A stretch of 64,000 nt of DNA from the NCBI GenBank assembly GCA_040954595.2, contig CM082594.2, positions 7,006,001 through 7,070,000 on the forward strand, read 5' to 3'. Of this stretch, positions 26,065-39,081 are shown piece by piece. Position 1 is the first letter of the stretch. Each line of letters starts with the position of its first letter. The notes under the pieces are model-generated. The model did not search any database. It saw nothing but the letters and a program-made list of their open reading frames with translations, and had not been told where the DNA came from. Position numbers and translations under genes: made by a program. The DNA comes from Balanoglossus misakiensis (Eukaryota; Hemichordata).

Positions 26065-29000
26065 TGTCGAGATGATAACCATGCAGTTGCCGACAAAACC
26101 ACCTACTTTCCCAATACTTCACTTCCTTAATTAACGGCCTGCCATTGGCGATTGTTACGAAAGCGTATACTGCCTTCTTTTTAGACCTTCCACCCACTGA
26201 CTTTGTATTCCTAGAAATGAAAATCTCCTTGATCTCTCTATACATGTAATCAAATCGAATTTATATGTCTTTGTTCTTTGAGGGGAAGATGGGCAAAGAA
26301 CTATATCGATTAAGTCCCAAAGATATGATGCGATCCTATCTGATATGGTGTAGATAGACAACCCATGACTGACTTGATAATGTCAGCATATAAAATAACA
26401 CTGAGTTACACCAAATATTCTGTGGTAGGAGGGCGATGCTTGGGGAAAACAATAGGGAAGGACGCATAGTGGACAAAGTCACCCTTTACGTTATGTCTTC
26501 GGGGAATTGGTCTGTACACAAATTGTCAGCCTGGTTCCGGATACAAGTGGCGGCACCCATGAAACACACAGTATTTAAAGATGAATATCTTACAGTCCCT
26601 AAGTGCAGAAAAGTTCATTGCCTGAATTGCAAATATCCGCCACCGCGGTAAATAAATGTCATGTGAAAGTCAACTTGTAATAGCTCGGCACAATTGAGAT
26701 TTATGTTTATGTGTGGAAACCCGTTTTAATATTTGTCGCTGCAGAGCCGAGACATTCATCATGCTCAATCATATCTTAACAGTTTTCGGTCGAAGTTTGC
26801 TAAAAGCTCGGCGCTAAAACGATAGAGGCAATGGTTAATATATTGTCTCGGCATGGCGCATTTATTATTCAGGTGTCGAAATTTATTGTCCCGAGTCAAC
26901 TACGCTATAACTGTCAAAGATAACGTAAATTATTATCGCATTTTCCTGCACAAATTCAACTTGCTTCCCATGCCATTACACTGATTGGGGTAGCCGTACT
27001 CCATATCAGTAGCGGCATGTGGTATTTATCAAGTCCTGCTTTCAAGAACATGTTTTTCATGTACTTCTCCACATGCAGGGATAAGTTTTCAAATCCCCTA
27101 ATTCTCCCATCCACTGCCTCCAGAGGTGTTTGGTGAACGTAGCCTTATCTAATGTGTGTGTCACGAAAAGTGTGAAAATTTGGCGTCTTTACTCGTCCTG
27201 AAGAGATCACGATGAAGAGTGTGTAAACAGGGCGAATCGTGACTTGTGGGTGTTAATGGGGGCGTTAGTGCGATGGCGCATCACAGGATTTTTCCTGAAT
27301 GAATAGCCAGATTTAACGTCAAAGCCGTTTATAATTATATCCCATTGCCACAACCAGCTTCGCCGAAAACCGATGCACCATCTAACGTGTACTACCAATA
27401 GACATACTTTAACCACTTGGAGTTTGGAGTATTTAACGCAAATGCACATTAATCAAATCAGATGTCACAGCCCTATGTAATCTACGCGTTGTATTTCGAT
27501 ACATTATTTAAACACATTGTTTTATCACATGGTCTGTGATCTATTTGACAGTCACAATGCCAGAGTGGGAAGTACATGTATGTAACAAACGATGAATGTC
27601 ATACATGTACGTGTATTTTGTAATAACGTGAAATGTTCTGCCCTATACCTCTGTGGTGAAGGATTCTCCCATTCAAGGATGAACTGACGGAAAGTTAAAT
27701 ACTCAGTCACCTTCCTTTTACTAGTGCACCAGTCTCTGTAACCCCGTTATACTGTTGACATTTAACATTGAGCTTTAATATTTCATCTCTCCATTATTTT
27801 GTAAATGTCAAAGTGGGTTAAAACGGTAAAGAAAGTTTACACGGGGGATTCAGGTAAACCTGCCTTTGTCCTGATGAAAATACAACGTGAACTTTAATGA
27901 TCAGCTTTAAGTAGCATAAATAATCCCTGCTCTCTGAGTATACCCTGAATGTAAACATCGCTTTGTACCGCTTGCAGGATTTGGTGACTCGTGATATATT
28001 CCAAATCCATTACTTGAGAAAACATGGCATTTTATTGACTCCCCGCTCTCTGCAACGCCACGTTGCCAACCTCTGGAAAGTGTTCAAACATTCCCATGTG
28101 TTTCCGTGAGTCTAGCTTTGCCTTTGCGTAGTGAGGTCCATGCTAGGTACATGTACGACCCTTTCGGATTTTGTTGTGCCGCCGGCGACCTATGCCGGTC
28201 TCTCGTGGTGCGAGAATTGCTCGCCTTGTGCAGATAATTCTGGCGATGAGAAATTCTGCACTGTTAAGTGTGGCGGACAACCGTCGGGAACAATTTCATA
28301 AAATGTCAAAGTGTTTCCATGACGGAAGAATCAGCAGGAAATCTTGCAGAGATTTCCACTTCGTGTCCGGTGTTTCCATTCATTATGCAATGGAACGTGT
28401 CTGAACTCATCACATGTGTCGAAACGACCCCTTTACACCGATTACTTTAACAGCTTGCAACTGTTCTTGCTAACGGCCAGTTTATACCGTCCCAATGTAC
28501 TGTAGTCCCTAACCTAAGCTACAACTGTCCAAATCAAGGCAAAATCTGTGTGTGTGCTTGTTGTTGTTTTTTGCGGGGATAAAATTATGAACACCTTCCA
28601 GATCTTTTATTTGAACTTCCCTCTTCTTTATATATACAGTCATATATAATACAATTAAGATTTGATTCGTTTCATTTCCGGTGGTATATGCATGAAATCC
28701 AGTATTCGCTTGACTGTCACCATATTGACCACGCAATCACCTTTTCACATCTCCCACGGATCAAATTATAGTGCATGAATTCTTCAGTCTAAAAAAAGTA
28801 TGTCATGGCATCATTTTATATTACATGTTGTGCATGTCAATATTATGGTACAAAGACATCCTCGAGGAAAGATATTACAAACAGGGACACATCATGTGAT
28901 AGGGCGGAAATGACGTAGAGTTGCCTGCTGTTCTTCTCAAATAGTTTGATATCATTATTATTCATAGATACATGACATATCCACTTGTATGTTGAGTCAT

Positions 29001-32000
29001 AGATATCTGCGGCTGATAACAGTGTAGTAATGCAAAACTAAAACATATCTGTCGACATTCTCCTTGTATGCAGAGTATCATCAGGCATGACCAACACGTC
29101 AAAAAACATTCATAAAATTTCATCCTGTATGTGAAGATTTAGTCATGTCATAATTATAACTTTTAGTCCGCACGTGTTACAAATAAATAAACATCGTTTA
29201 ACATATTGAAGTACACGAATGTTTTTGAAGCAAATATTTTGATGATAAATTTACAATATTCCGTAGTGTGACGTCCGGTAATGTTTATCACTAACAAAAT
29301 TTACCACGCACTCGCCACCTGCAGTTGGCTATGATACAACTGCGATACACTGGTCTATCACGTTTCAGATACTGTTGTCATAGCTCATACAAGCAGCACA
29401 GCTGTCATTTCCAGGTAACCGCGAGGAAGGAGTCGTGTTTACCGCGTCACCGACAGAGTTAGTCAGGGGCAGAGGTGTAGTTTGGCAAATTTGTCCGCAG
29501 ATCAGATGTCAGAGTATACCTACTAGTTTTGTTTCACAACAAGTCAGTCGTCTTGTGGTAGATCGTTTGATGCCAGCCGCGGTTTAAGGTTTTAGTTTCA
29601 CCGATGTGGGAATGTGACCTCCAATGTTCCGCCAATAAAAATGAATATGCTGCGTTGCAAGATGGTGAAAAGTGGTTGAGTTTCCATTACTGATATTTGA
29701 AGGTGCAAAATATCTTCTGTCGTACACCCGACACCCCGGGTACAAAGCCTGAAGCGATAGTCTTCCGGGGGTTTTATGTCTATGTTTTCACTAACACGCA
29801 CCAGACGGCCACTTCTTCTTTACTGAACAAGGAATATATTTCAGTCATGTCTTCTCGCCAGCTTTAGGGCAAAGCTCGATGCCTCTGATTATGCAAATGA
29901 TTGACTTTTCCCTCGCCATCTTATCATCACTAAAGCTGTTTCCGGAACTGTGGGCCGATTTGGGAGGGGGGGGGGGGGAGAAATATCTGTCGGCTAATTG
30001 TCACGGCAACACAGGGAAGGCAACGCCTGGGATTTCGCACATTGCATGGCTTGCCGCTCATCTGTGGGGATCAGCTGATTAATTTTGCAGGATTTTTTTT
30101 TCTTCGTATAAAGCCCGGGCTCTCCACCCGCTGCGAACTTCCACTGCGACGCAGCGGCGCGGAAGAAAATTCAATGCACACTGACGCGTGCCTTAAAGAC
30201 ACGGCAACAAAAGATGCAGAGGTGGGAGACTGAGGTCGTCGGATAAAGAATACTTCAAACAAACTGTCTTGGCAATTTCGCGCCGAAAAACACCAGGGAA
30301 ACAATAAAGCATCTTGGGAACTAATCTTGTCAAATCCTGAATCCGTCTTCAGTGGCTGCCCAGAAAATCGTGGAAGAATGCACAGACGCGGCAGATATAT
30401 ATCCTACGAAGTAGTTATTCTTCAAATTGGCATGATCGCTGAACGGATCCGATGTTAAACCGATGTGAACTGTCTCGTTCCATATTCTAATTCTATCCTC
30501 GCAACTCTCGTATACATGCCAACCGAATGTAACTTTATATTGGACCCTATTTTTCTGTCTCACAAGTTTTCATGATTGCGTTGCCGTAAACATCTGTTGT
30601 TTGGAGGTTATTTACACCGTTTCTTTTTCTGCTCCGTGCATTGCATTGGAGTGCAGTAAAATTCGATCTTAATGGAGTATGAATAAGCAATAAATATTGT
30701 GATAAAGATTCAAACATTTCCTGTGGACTGAAGGCATCCTTTCAGATTTTGCAATCGCGAAGCCAGATGAACACGAGATGAGTTTTAAGCAAAAAGATAT
30801 ATCGCGCCCGAGATTTGTCATTAGATGCGAGTCAGAATTTCTCATAATACCACTTTGTTGTATCCGCAGACAGTTTATCCTCAAACGAGGAATGTTTTGG
30901 ATCAGAATGATGCCTTTTACAAGACGCCTTGCGCATGCGCTGCGAGATTTGATATTTTTCTTCTCTGCACTGTACCATTTCCCTATTATACCTAACCCAA
31001 ATAAACGTCTATTCCCCCTAAAAGCTCTCAGAGGGACATGTGAATCGCGAGTATTTTCTTTGTGGATGTTGTTTGAAAGAGAAGATCATATTACAGTAGA
31101 CCTGTGTATGTTTCAGGGAACCTTTGCGAAGTAAATCGACGTGGCCCTTTACAAATGTGCAGTTTCATGCTGTAGTTTACATAATAAAAAGCTGCATGCT
31201 TGGACTGAAACGGTGTGTCTTCTTCTCGTCCATACATGTACTTCTATTATGCAGAGTCTTATGGAGAATATACATTTTACTCACTGCCGTTTGGGAATTG
31301 TGCGTGTCAAGTAACTGTCTCGTTTTGAGGCCTGAATGCGTAGTTATCAACTGCATAACGGGTTCCCTTTGATACAGTTAGCTTTTAGTAGCGTGTTTAT
31401 TATTGCATCAGCAAAAGGAAAGGGAACTGGGCTCTCTCGGTTTTCGTCTCAAAATGATTCCTGTGACAGCTTATGTGCTTCAGAGAACAGCTGAAGGGAA
31501 CTACGCGTCAAATATATAGTGTACTGTTCTTCTTGGTATGTTGACATTTCGAAATTCTTAGCTTGGAAAGTCAATGCTCCGGGCACGCTGTGCCTCTTTC
31601 AAATTTTCGCATAGTCTGGTACATGTAGGTCCTGAGAAATCGTCGCATGCAAATTACCCAAGATGTCTGGCGGAAGTGACGACGCCTGTCTCCTTGATGT
31701 CGATGGCTCAGATGAGTCTTGTAGTCTACACGTTCTTCATGGCCAAACAAAGGGATTCTTTTGGAATTCTGAGCGCTTGTCTGGGAAGGAAGGAAGGTCA
31801 GAGCAGCTCGATAAAAAGGAATTTCATTCTCCTGACCGGTAAATGTGTTAAGCGTCCATGCCGGATGGTGCTCAACCGTTCATGATGTCATATCCGGCGA
31901 CAACAGACTCATCGATTGTAGGGTGCATGGAAATGCGTAGTATACGATTGAATGCTGGCAATAGTACAACAAAATTTAAAGCTTATGAATTTGTAAAACT

Positions 32001-34816
32001 CACTAAAACATGCTGAATTTTGGTTGCGAGAATTTCTCGTTAGTGGAACTTGTTTAAAGGCATAACGTGGGAGCAACCAGGTGATAAAAATCTTCAGATG
32101 CAAGTATGCCATCAATAATGTTAGGGCAGCAGTAAATGTTTCATGGTGTGACTGGGATTTCAAGCAAATGACACGTAGACTTTTCTGAATTCCTGAACAT
32201 AGTCAGCGGCGTTGCAAGCGTGCCTGGTAATCTGTAGAATTTCGAAGATTTTCTGAGTTCAGACGTATAACAATCCATAAAGTCGTCCCATTTTCTTTGT
32301 AGCAATTTAAGAACTAGTATTCTCCCTAATACTCTTTTTCTGGGTTTTCTTCAATTTCATATTTTTAAAAATAATACAGCTCTATCCAATAGTAGCGCGT
32401 TATATCGAATAAGTAATTTTCCTTGTTTGACCGGCATGATAAAAGTGGATGAGTAAGACTCTATTTCTATACAGGATGATCATCTGATATCAATACTGGT
32501 GTTGTCTTGAAGTTTTATATCTTCGCAATTTGGTCTTGTTGTGATAAGTCAAGCGTAAATCGAAAGACGTTTCAATTTTACAGCGTCTTCGTGATCGAAG
32601 AGTTTCCTTCAGTCTCGTTAATCAGCAACCAGCGCGCACACGTTCGGCCTTCCAAATTCGTGTATCCGATTTAAAATTAGAACAAAATTAAAACCTGGAA
32701 TACATTCATTTCCGGAGGGTAGTCCAAAAGGAGATTGAATCTTTGGAGTGTACTTCCTGACATATGATGCGACGTGAAAGTGAAAATAGAGAATGGCGAG
32801 AAGGTTTTTTTTTTGTCTGGAATTCGAACTGAGGAGGGTACGGGGTCGAGAGCATCGACACCGGGATTAGCAACTCGCCGGAAATGCGCAACAGTTCGCT
32901 TTACACCGACCGGAAGCCGTGTCAAGCTGTGGATTATAGAGGTCGCCCTTTTGCGTAAATGGCTTATCCAACCTTGAAATGTTTCGAGTAAATGTGTGTC
33001 CGTGGTTCTTACAATTCTGATTCTGTGGTTGTGACTGAACTTAAAAATTAGTAAATCTACCTAAAGCAATTTTTCGTTGGATCTGGGTCATTTTTTTAAA
33101 CTACAACTGTCCACCGTTTCTATTCGTCGAAAAGGGATATGATGCTGCAAATCGTTAGTGAAACCAGTCACGTACACAGAGACAGAATCTGCACGTGTCA
33201 AAAGAGACAACAATTGTTATTTTGATATTTTATTGAGGATGTACCATGTTAAACTACCCACTTAGACCTAATAACAATCTATGCAGACATCAAAATAACG
33301 GCCTCTTGTTAAAAATGCGATTTTTCCATGTTAAATCAATATTGACAATACGCTAGACTAACTTTCTCATGCATATTGGCCTAGACGGGCGGTCAGCGAC
33401 TTTCTAATTAGCAAGCTTGATGTCTGCCTTTCCACAATTGCTCTTCCCCCCGTTAGTCTACATGGAGTAATAAACTTTGTGTCAATTTTATTAGAGCTCG
33501 TAACTAGCGCAGAACAAGGCAGGCCCCGGAGCGAGTAATTGCGATCACGCCTCCTCAAGTGAGTTATTGCCGCGCCGTAATCGGTCGTCGGGATTCCCTC
33601 TGTGGCCGCCATCTTCCTGGTAACAAGCTAATGGACACCCTTCATCACTTCAACGCGGCTAAGAAGCTTGTCAACAGCATCTTCTCCTGAGACCACGTGT
33701 CCATTAAGAATGTTTCCACGGAGACACTTTTTTCTAGTTCGCCTTACGGAGAGGCTTGTACGTGAAACCAACCAGGGCTTTGCTTTGCTCGCTGTTCATT
33801 GAAGTCTCAGCACCTAGCGACGATTTCTATATTACTTCCATGATTTTAGTTTCGAACCCTAGCGGTACATTGTCTCCACTATATATAAGAAATCGATGTC
33901 TGCTGGCTATTCTAGTATACTTAGGACTTATGTGTAAATTGAAGTGTATGAAAACATGTAGCCTACTATGATGAAACATATCTAGCCTTGCTCTCTAAAC
34001 AGAACATTCATTAAAATGATATGTATAAAATTAATACACCTTTCTTTATATCATTGGAGATATATGTCAGTAAGTCTCGAAATATGGAGTCATTCAGGCT
34101 ACAGCAACATGTAGGCCTATCCACAAAAATCAGAGCTGATTTATGGATTTTTAAGTTACATTTATGTGGCTGTCTGCGCATTGGTGTCGGCTGTTCAAAT
34201 TAAATCAACACGCAGACCGGTTCTCGTCAGTCTATAATTAAAAGACGTTTACAAATGATTATAAGGCGAACATTGACAGGCTCCTTCTATAGTTTCAAAG
34301 CGAAGTGTCTCAGCCAGAACGCTCTCACGTCATATGCACCTGTGTAATCGTTATATTATTAAGATTACACCAACCTCATTCTTGTATATCGGACCTGAAA
34401 GTCTTCTTTATTTATTCAGGATTGGTTTTGACAAACTCAAACTTTTATAAACGTTTCTAAAAATATGGGTCTATACATTAGTTCATATAAAACATTAAAG
34501 CCACGTTCTGTACGACTAAAATATTCATCTGCATCGTGAAGTGTCGGGCCGTTACTATACCGCAAGTAAAATAAAAACATAACAGTGAGAAATATGTGTT
34601 TCATGACAGATTAAAATTAGGCCTAGTTCAAGGAATTTTTCAACTGACCTCTGTAAACTCAAACTGTAGTGCAACGTAGCTACTCAGAAGTCAGTTATGT
34701 CTGAATGGGAAGGAAGTGTCAGATTATTCAAAATCTCGTTGTCACTGGAAAACACCGCTTTTTAAATTGCTATGGTGTATTTCTTACTGTCTGTCACCAG
34801 ACTTTGATGTAAGGCT

Positions 34817-35075
34817 GTGATAGTGACTGTTCTGCACACAGTACATGTTTTGAGTTGAATCAGTGTCACGTTAAGTCCTCTGCGGAAGGAAATTTCAGAA
34901 ATTGTGAATGTTGGTGTCAGAGGGACGCTTTTCTACGTGTTACGTTACAGCTTTCTGTCAATATAATCTATAATTGTGAGAATTGATAGCGACTGTTTTT
35001 ATATCGCCAGATTGGATTTACTTATGCCAGTCATTCCTCACGCCAAGTCGTATGCGGAAGGAAATTTCAGAATTT
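34817..35075. repeat. diverged tandem duplication, about 170-bp period
   Basis: TGCGGAAGGAAATTTCAGAA occurs exactly at 34881 and again at 35053, preceded in both places by CACG..AAGTC. A GATAG(T/C)GACTGTT word lies about 60-65 bp upstream of each. The two halves are otherwise diverged, so the duplication is old or the shared words are under constraint. Confidence 0.55.
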
Positions 35076-35651
35076 TTTTTTATATTTCTGTCACAACAAG
35101 GTATGTTTTCGCTTCAAAATTAGCATTTTGTTCGAAACGCCTTTCACGGTCGGGAGATCTACGCTGTGATGTCAGATATGATATGACAGCGAAGGCTGTA
35201 CGACCGCACGATATCGTCAGAATCGAGGACGAGGTGAACAAAGCCTGGAAAAAAGTTAATCGCGAAACGCTCTCTTAAAATTGGATGGTTAGATATTCGG
35301 ATTCCCGGGGTTATTCAGGCCCACAAAGTAAGCTGAACAAATAACACCCGGCGTGTGATTCTTGCGGAGTGTTATTGGAAAGCAAAGGTAAACGACCGGT
35401 CTGTGTGAAGTTCCCAGGCAAGCCAGGTTAGTAACTGAATTTAATTTTCGAGTCAGAGATGTGATCTAGCTAGCGAATAGTCAACTGCTCCCCAGGACAC
35501 GTTCTTAGTCAAAGAAAGTTAAGTCTTTCAAATCTCTTAATTCAAGGTCACATATTAAAGGTTAGAATCGTCTCACAGGCGAAAAAGTTTTTTTAATATC
35601 TTGTTTTTGAGCCGGAGGAAAATGAAATTAATTCCAGTTAATATTGGCGGC

Positions 35652-35681
35652 CACATTGATTTGCAATCAATTGGTAATGTG
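35652..35681. promoter_or_regulatory. nested palindrome of TGATT/AATCA homeodomain-type sites
   Basis: The inner element (35655-35671) has exact 7-bp arms ATTGATT and AATCAAT around TGC. It is enclosed by CACATT and AATGTG, also exact inverted copies. TGATT is the core of PBX/TALE and Hox-PBX sites, so the geometry suggests a dimer or double site. It sits in a locally distinctive 35.6-35.9 kb patch. Confidence 0.35.
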
Positions 35682-38031
35682 CGCAACATTTGGCTTGGTT
35701 TATTTGTCTGTGGAGCTCCTCAATGCGCAGGTCATGTCATGGTGCCCCTGACCTTCATTTTCTTGAATTTTAATGCCATGGTTACGACTTCATCCCGAAA
35801 AGTTCACAGTACCCCGGGCACAATGCAATTAGTGACAAAACAAGATGGCAGTTTCTTTATCTGCCAGGAAGCTTCTGCCTGAGTATTCAGTGGAAATGTG
35901 ACATCCAGGGGGCGTGGGTCGTTTTTTGAGGAATCATTTTAACAGCATACGACATGTTGTTGTTGTTTCGGCCTCTGTAATTAAAACATTCGCTTTTTGT
36001 CAAAACGCGAAAGAAAAGGGGGAAAAATTCCATAAACTTTCGTCATCGTGGCATTTACTACCGCTTCACCTGACGGACCTGATTCATGTGACCCCCCCCC
36101 CCCCCCCGAACGCTCACAGATCCATGCAAACGATGACGTGAGTCATTTACAAGATGAAAAAAACATGCCTCTCGTCGCCTGAGTTCGCTTCCCATTTTTT
36201 TTGCCGAATCGGCGAATAAAATGTTAACACAAACACTTGAAATGTGCGATGCCACCACGCGGGTCAACTTGATTGTTGCAGGGTCAACCCCCTCCCTTCC
36301 TCTCAATATCAATTGATTCTTTACATTTGGTCTCTTTCGTCATAGGACGGCTAGCGATTTACAGCTAATGTATAATCTAATTGAAAATGTATTCTCCGGA
36401 GCCGTTCGTCATATTACGAGAAATGCAAGTAGTCGGTTTTTGCCGGTCGCCATAGTGAATGTACTGTAACCTAGTCATCACTCACTTCAATCATAGAAGC
36501 TAGAGAAACACGTATCTATGCTTTGACTCCAGCAAAATCTTGAGTCGTGAATTTATAAATTCGAATGGATTTAAATTAAATGTTAGAAGTCATCAATAAG
36601 TTTTGAAGCTGAAATATAACTCTAAGGGAGTCGTGGTAATACATGTATTGGGTCAGCGCCACCAAGCGGCTGAAGATTGGTAACATCCCTTTATATTTGA
36701 TTGAAGCTGTTGATGCTGATTTGTAAAACAAATTGAGGGGGGTATCACAGGCATTGCCAATCACGACTCAAGAACTGTATTTTTAATTTGGAAAATTGTC
36801 TGTCAGGTCGGGATAGAACAAAGCTATGTATCGCAGTTAATGACCATAGTTGGTGGGCAGGATGTATCAGATATTCCTTCTCATTGTTTGCAAGATCACC
36901 TTCTGGCTGTATAAAAAATTGAGTCGTGATTTGCTTTTTACCCGTTGACTAAGCTCGTATAAGTACCGCTTGCGTGGGATACCAGTGGGCGAGTTTTGTT
37001 TATGTAACGCTCGCATGCCATACAATGAAACTGTGTCGAAAATGGCTTCGCCTTCTCGTAAAAATCGTTTTTGATGGAGTGGATGCTTAAATTCTCAATT
37101 TTCTTCCACACACCTTCAAGTTGGATGACCCCCCGAAACTAAACAGTGGTCATTCCCTGAGTCCGGTGTGCTTTAAACCCAGCCTCTCCATGTGTGGTGG
37201 AGGCCCTCGAGTACTCTACGGTCATCACCTTACATATGCCCATATATGGTCAAAGTGTTTATCGATGTCGTCAAATGACCATGTTTTTTTTTTCACATGT
37301 GCCACCCACTGAAAATTTGTGATTACCAGAGACATATATATAATATATATTTCAATTTACTATGGTAATCTTGGTTCAATTCGCAGTTTTTTACAAAGTG
37401 TTCAAGGTATCATTTGCATATTCTAAAATACAATAGAAGAAGCCCACAGGTGCATGGCTGTTCACAACACTATGATGAAATCTACCACATAATCCCCTTC
37501 CAATTCTCAGCCCGTGACATTGAGCGTGCGACAGCTTCATACAAGGCAAGAAAATTATAACAACCGAGAAATACATCACATTTACGAACACATTTTACTT
37601 TTATCGAACAGAAATTTATGATGATAGCTGTCAAAGGTCATTGTATTTTAATAAAACACAGGTAGGGTCTATCAAGGCTTAGATTGTCGTCTGTCTGGCG
37701 GACATCTCTCATCTTTAGAAATTAATTTAACTGACAACAACGCTTCGTTTGATCTAAGTAAACATTATTAAATAAAAAAACCTGCTTTTTTCTCCAGCCT
37801 CAGATAGTAGAGGCGGCTCTTGAAGGACCATTATCATTCTGATAACGATGGTGTCGGAAGAAGCCCTGTTCAGGCAACTTTAATTACGAATCCAATTACT
37901 AAAAGCAAACTTTGAGGTGACATCACAATGTACATGTACTTTTATGGGAGAACAGTTGGCAATTGTCAGTAGTGCCAGCTTACGTCTCGTCAACTGAGTA
38001 GGGACAAACACAAAGTTTCGACAGAGGAGCC

Positions 38032-38129
38032 ATGACGACGATGATGGTGATGATGATGATGATTATGATGATGATGATGATGATGTTGGTGGTGGTGGTG
38101 GTGGCGGCGACAACGACGATGATGATGAT
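38032..38129. repeat. GATG/GGTG trinucleotide-type microsatellite
   Basis: Runs of GAT, GGT and GAC triplets, interrupted, over about 98 bp. Low complexity; not coding in context. Confidence 0.9.
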
Positions 38130-39069
38130 CAAAAATCAACCTATTTTGCACAGTGCACGAATGTTACATCGGGGCAAACTTCCAAATAAGGGGGGACCAA
38201 GCTTTTGAGTTTGGCGCCAAAGCTTGATTAAATCATAGGAGATTTTCGTGTTACCCAAAAGCCATGCGAACTTAAAGATGAGATTTTCACTCAGTGAGCA
38301 TGGATGTATGAGAGCCGCGTGGTTCTCTGCGTCATGTAAATAATACCCTTCGCAAATCGTGCCTTGCCTCGGGATAAAGAATGCTTACGCATAATCACTT
38401 CCTCATCTTTTCTTTACCTCCGTGGCAAATAACACATTGCCGCGAGATCCAGGTCTACATGTATAGTCACTGCCAATTTAACATTGTGCAATCGTGGACA
38501 TTTATATCAGGGCATTTTTTTTTTGCATTTTTCCCCTGTTAATAGAAAGGTGAAATTGTAGTGATTGTGGCCCTTTAATAACATGTGCAATGATTACCGC
38601 TTTATATTATGCTATACCAGCATGCGAGGACACACAATGTATACGCCGTTGTGATCACAGAATAATCAGACTTTTTGGCCACATCAGTGGGCATCTAGAG
38701 CTCAAGTTCACTATTCAATTTGCTCATTTTACCACAAGTATAATATAGGTTATCAGCTCGTTTTGGCTAGTTATATTTTGTGAAACGAAATGGCGAAACA
38801 ATGAAAAGACGAAACAGCTTAAATGAAGAAGTCAAAAAAATTAATCTGCTGAAGCAATATTCCCCTGGAATACACGATTTTTGTGAAAAAACGCGAAATC
38901 GGGAACAAATAAACGTATTATGAGTACGTTTTTAGTTTTAAAGCCAATACATGTACCATATGCATACACTAGTATAATATGAAATCTGACACGGGTGGCG
39001 CTCTTCAAAGAAAGCATACAAGCAGCAGTCGAGGTAAGACTTACAAGCAAACAGACACATTCGTGATTT

Positions 39070-39081
39070 CAAAATGGCGGC
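39070..39081 (+). promoter_or_regulatory. YY1/TISU-like element at ZNF830 start codon
   Basis: CAAAATGGCGGC surrounds the ATG. It differs at one position from the TISU consensus SAASATGGCGGC, which joins YY1-driven transcription and initiation on very short 5' UTRs. It fixes the choice of start. Confidence 0.5.

Larger units (their letters stand above)
15035..34810. other. about 20 kb of non-coding, repeat-poor sequence
   Basis: I find no supported gene here. The longest frames (120 codons minus at 17824-18186, 118 codons plus at 30778-31134) are not flanked by recognisable splice sites and match no family I know. A 13-base G run lies at 29966-29978. CG- and homeodomain-motif-rich patches near 19440-19680, 26830-26960, 29960-30200 and 33370-33660 look like enhancer candidates by composition only. 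Confidence 0.45.
35076..39073. other. non-coding stretch upstream of ZNF830
   Basis: No gene recognised. It contains a symmetric TGATT/AATCA element at 35652-35681, a 16-base C run at 36092-36107 and a GATG/GGTG microsatellite at 38032-38129. The last few hundred bases should hold the ZNF830 promoter; I see no TATA box close to the start codon. Confidence 0.4.

Noticed and set aside
30778-31134. 118-codon plus-strand open frame
   Set aside because: No recognisable motif; hydrophobic and basic stretches look random.
32810-32900. tRNA-like B-box word (GTTCGAATTCC type) on the minus strand
   Set aside because: No acceptor stem, anticodon arm or proper A box could be fitted.
35902-35915. Possible CTCF site (CATCCAGGGGGCGT)
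   Set aside because: Three mismatches to the core consensus; too weak to list.
1-39050. Search for homeobox exons (WFQNRR coding words) and well-known microRNAs such as let-7, miR-10, miR-124 and miR-9
   Set aside because: None found on either strand by eye, so a Hox cluster inside the window is not supported.
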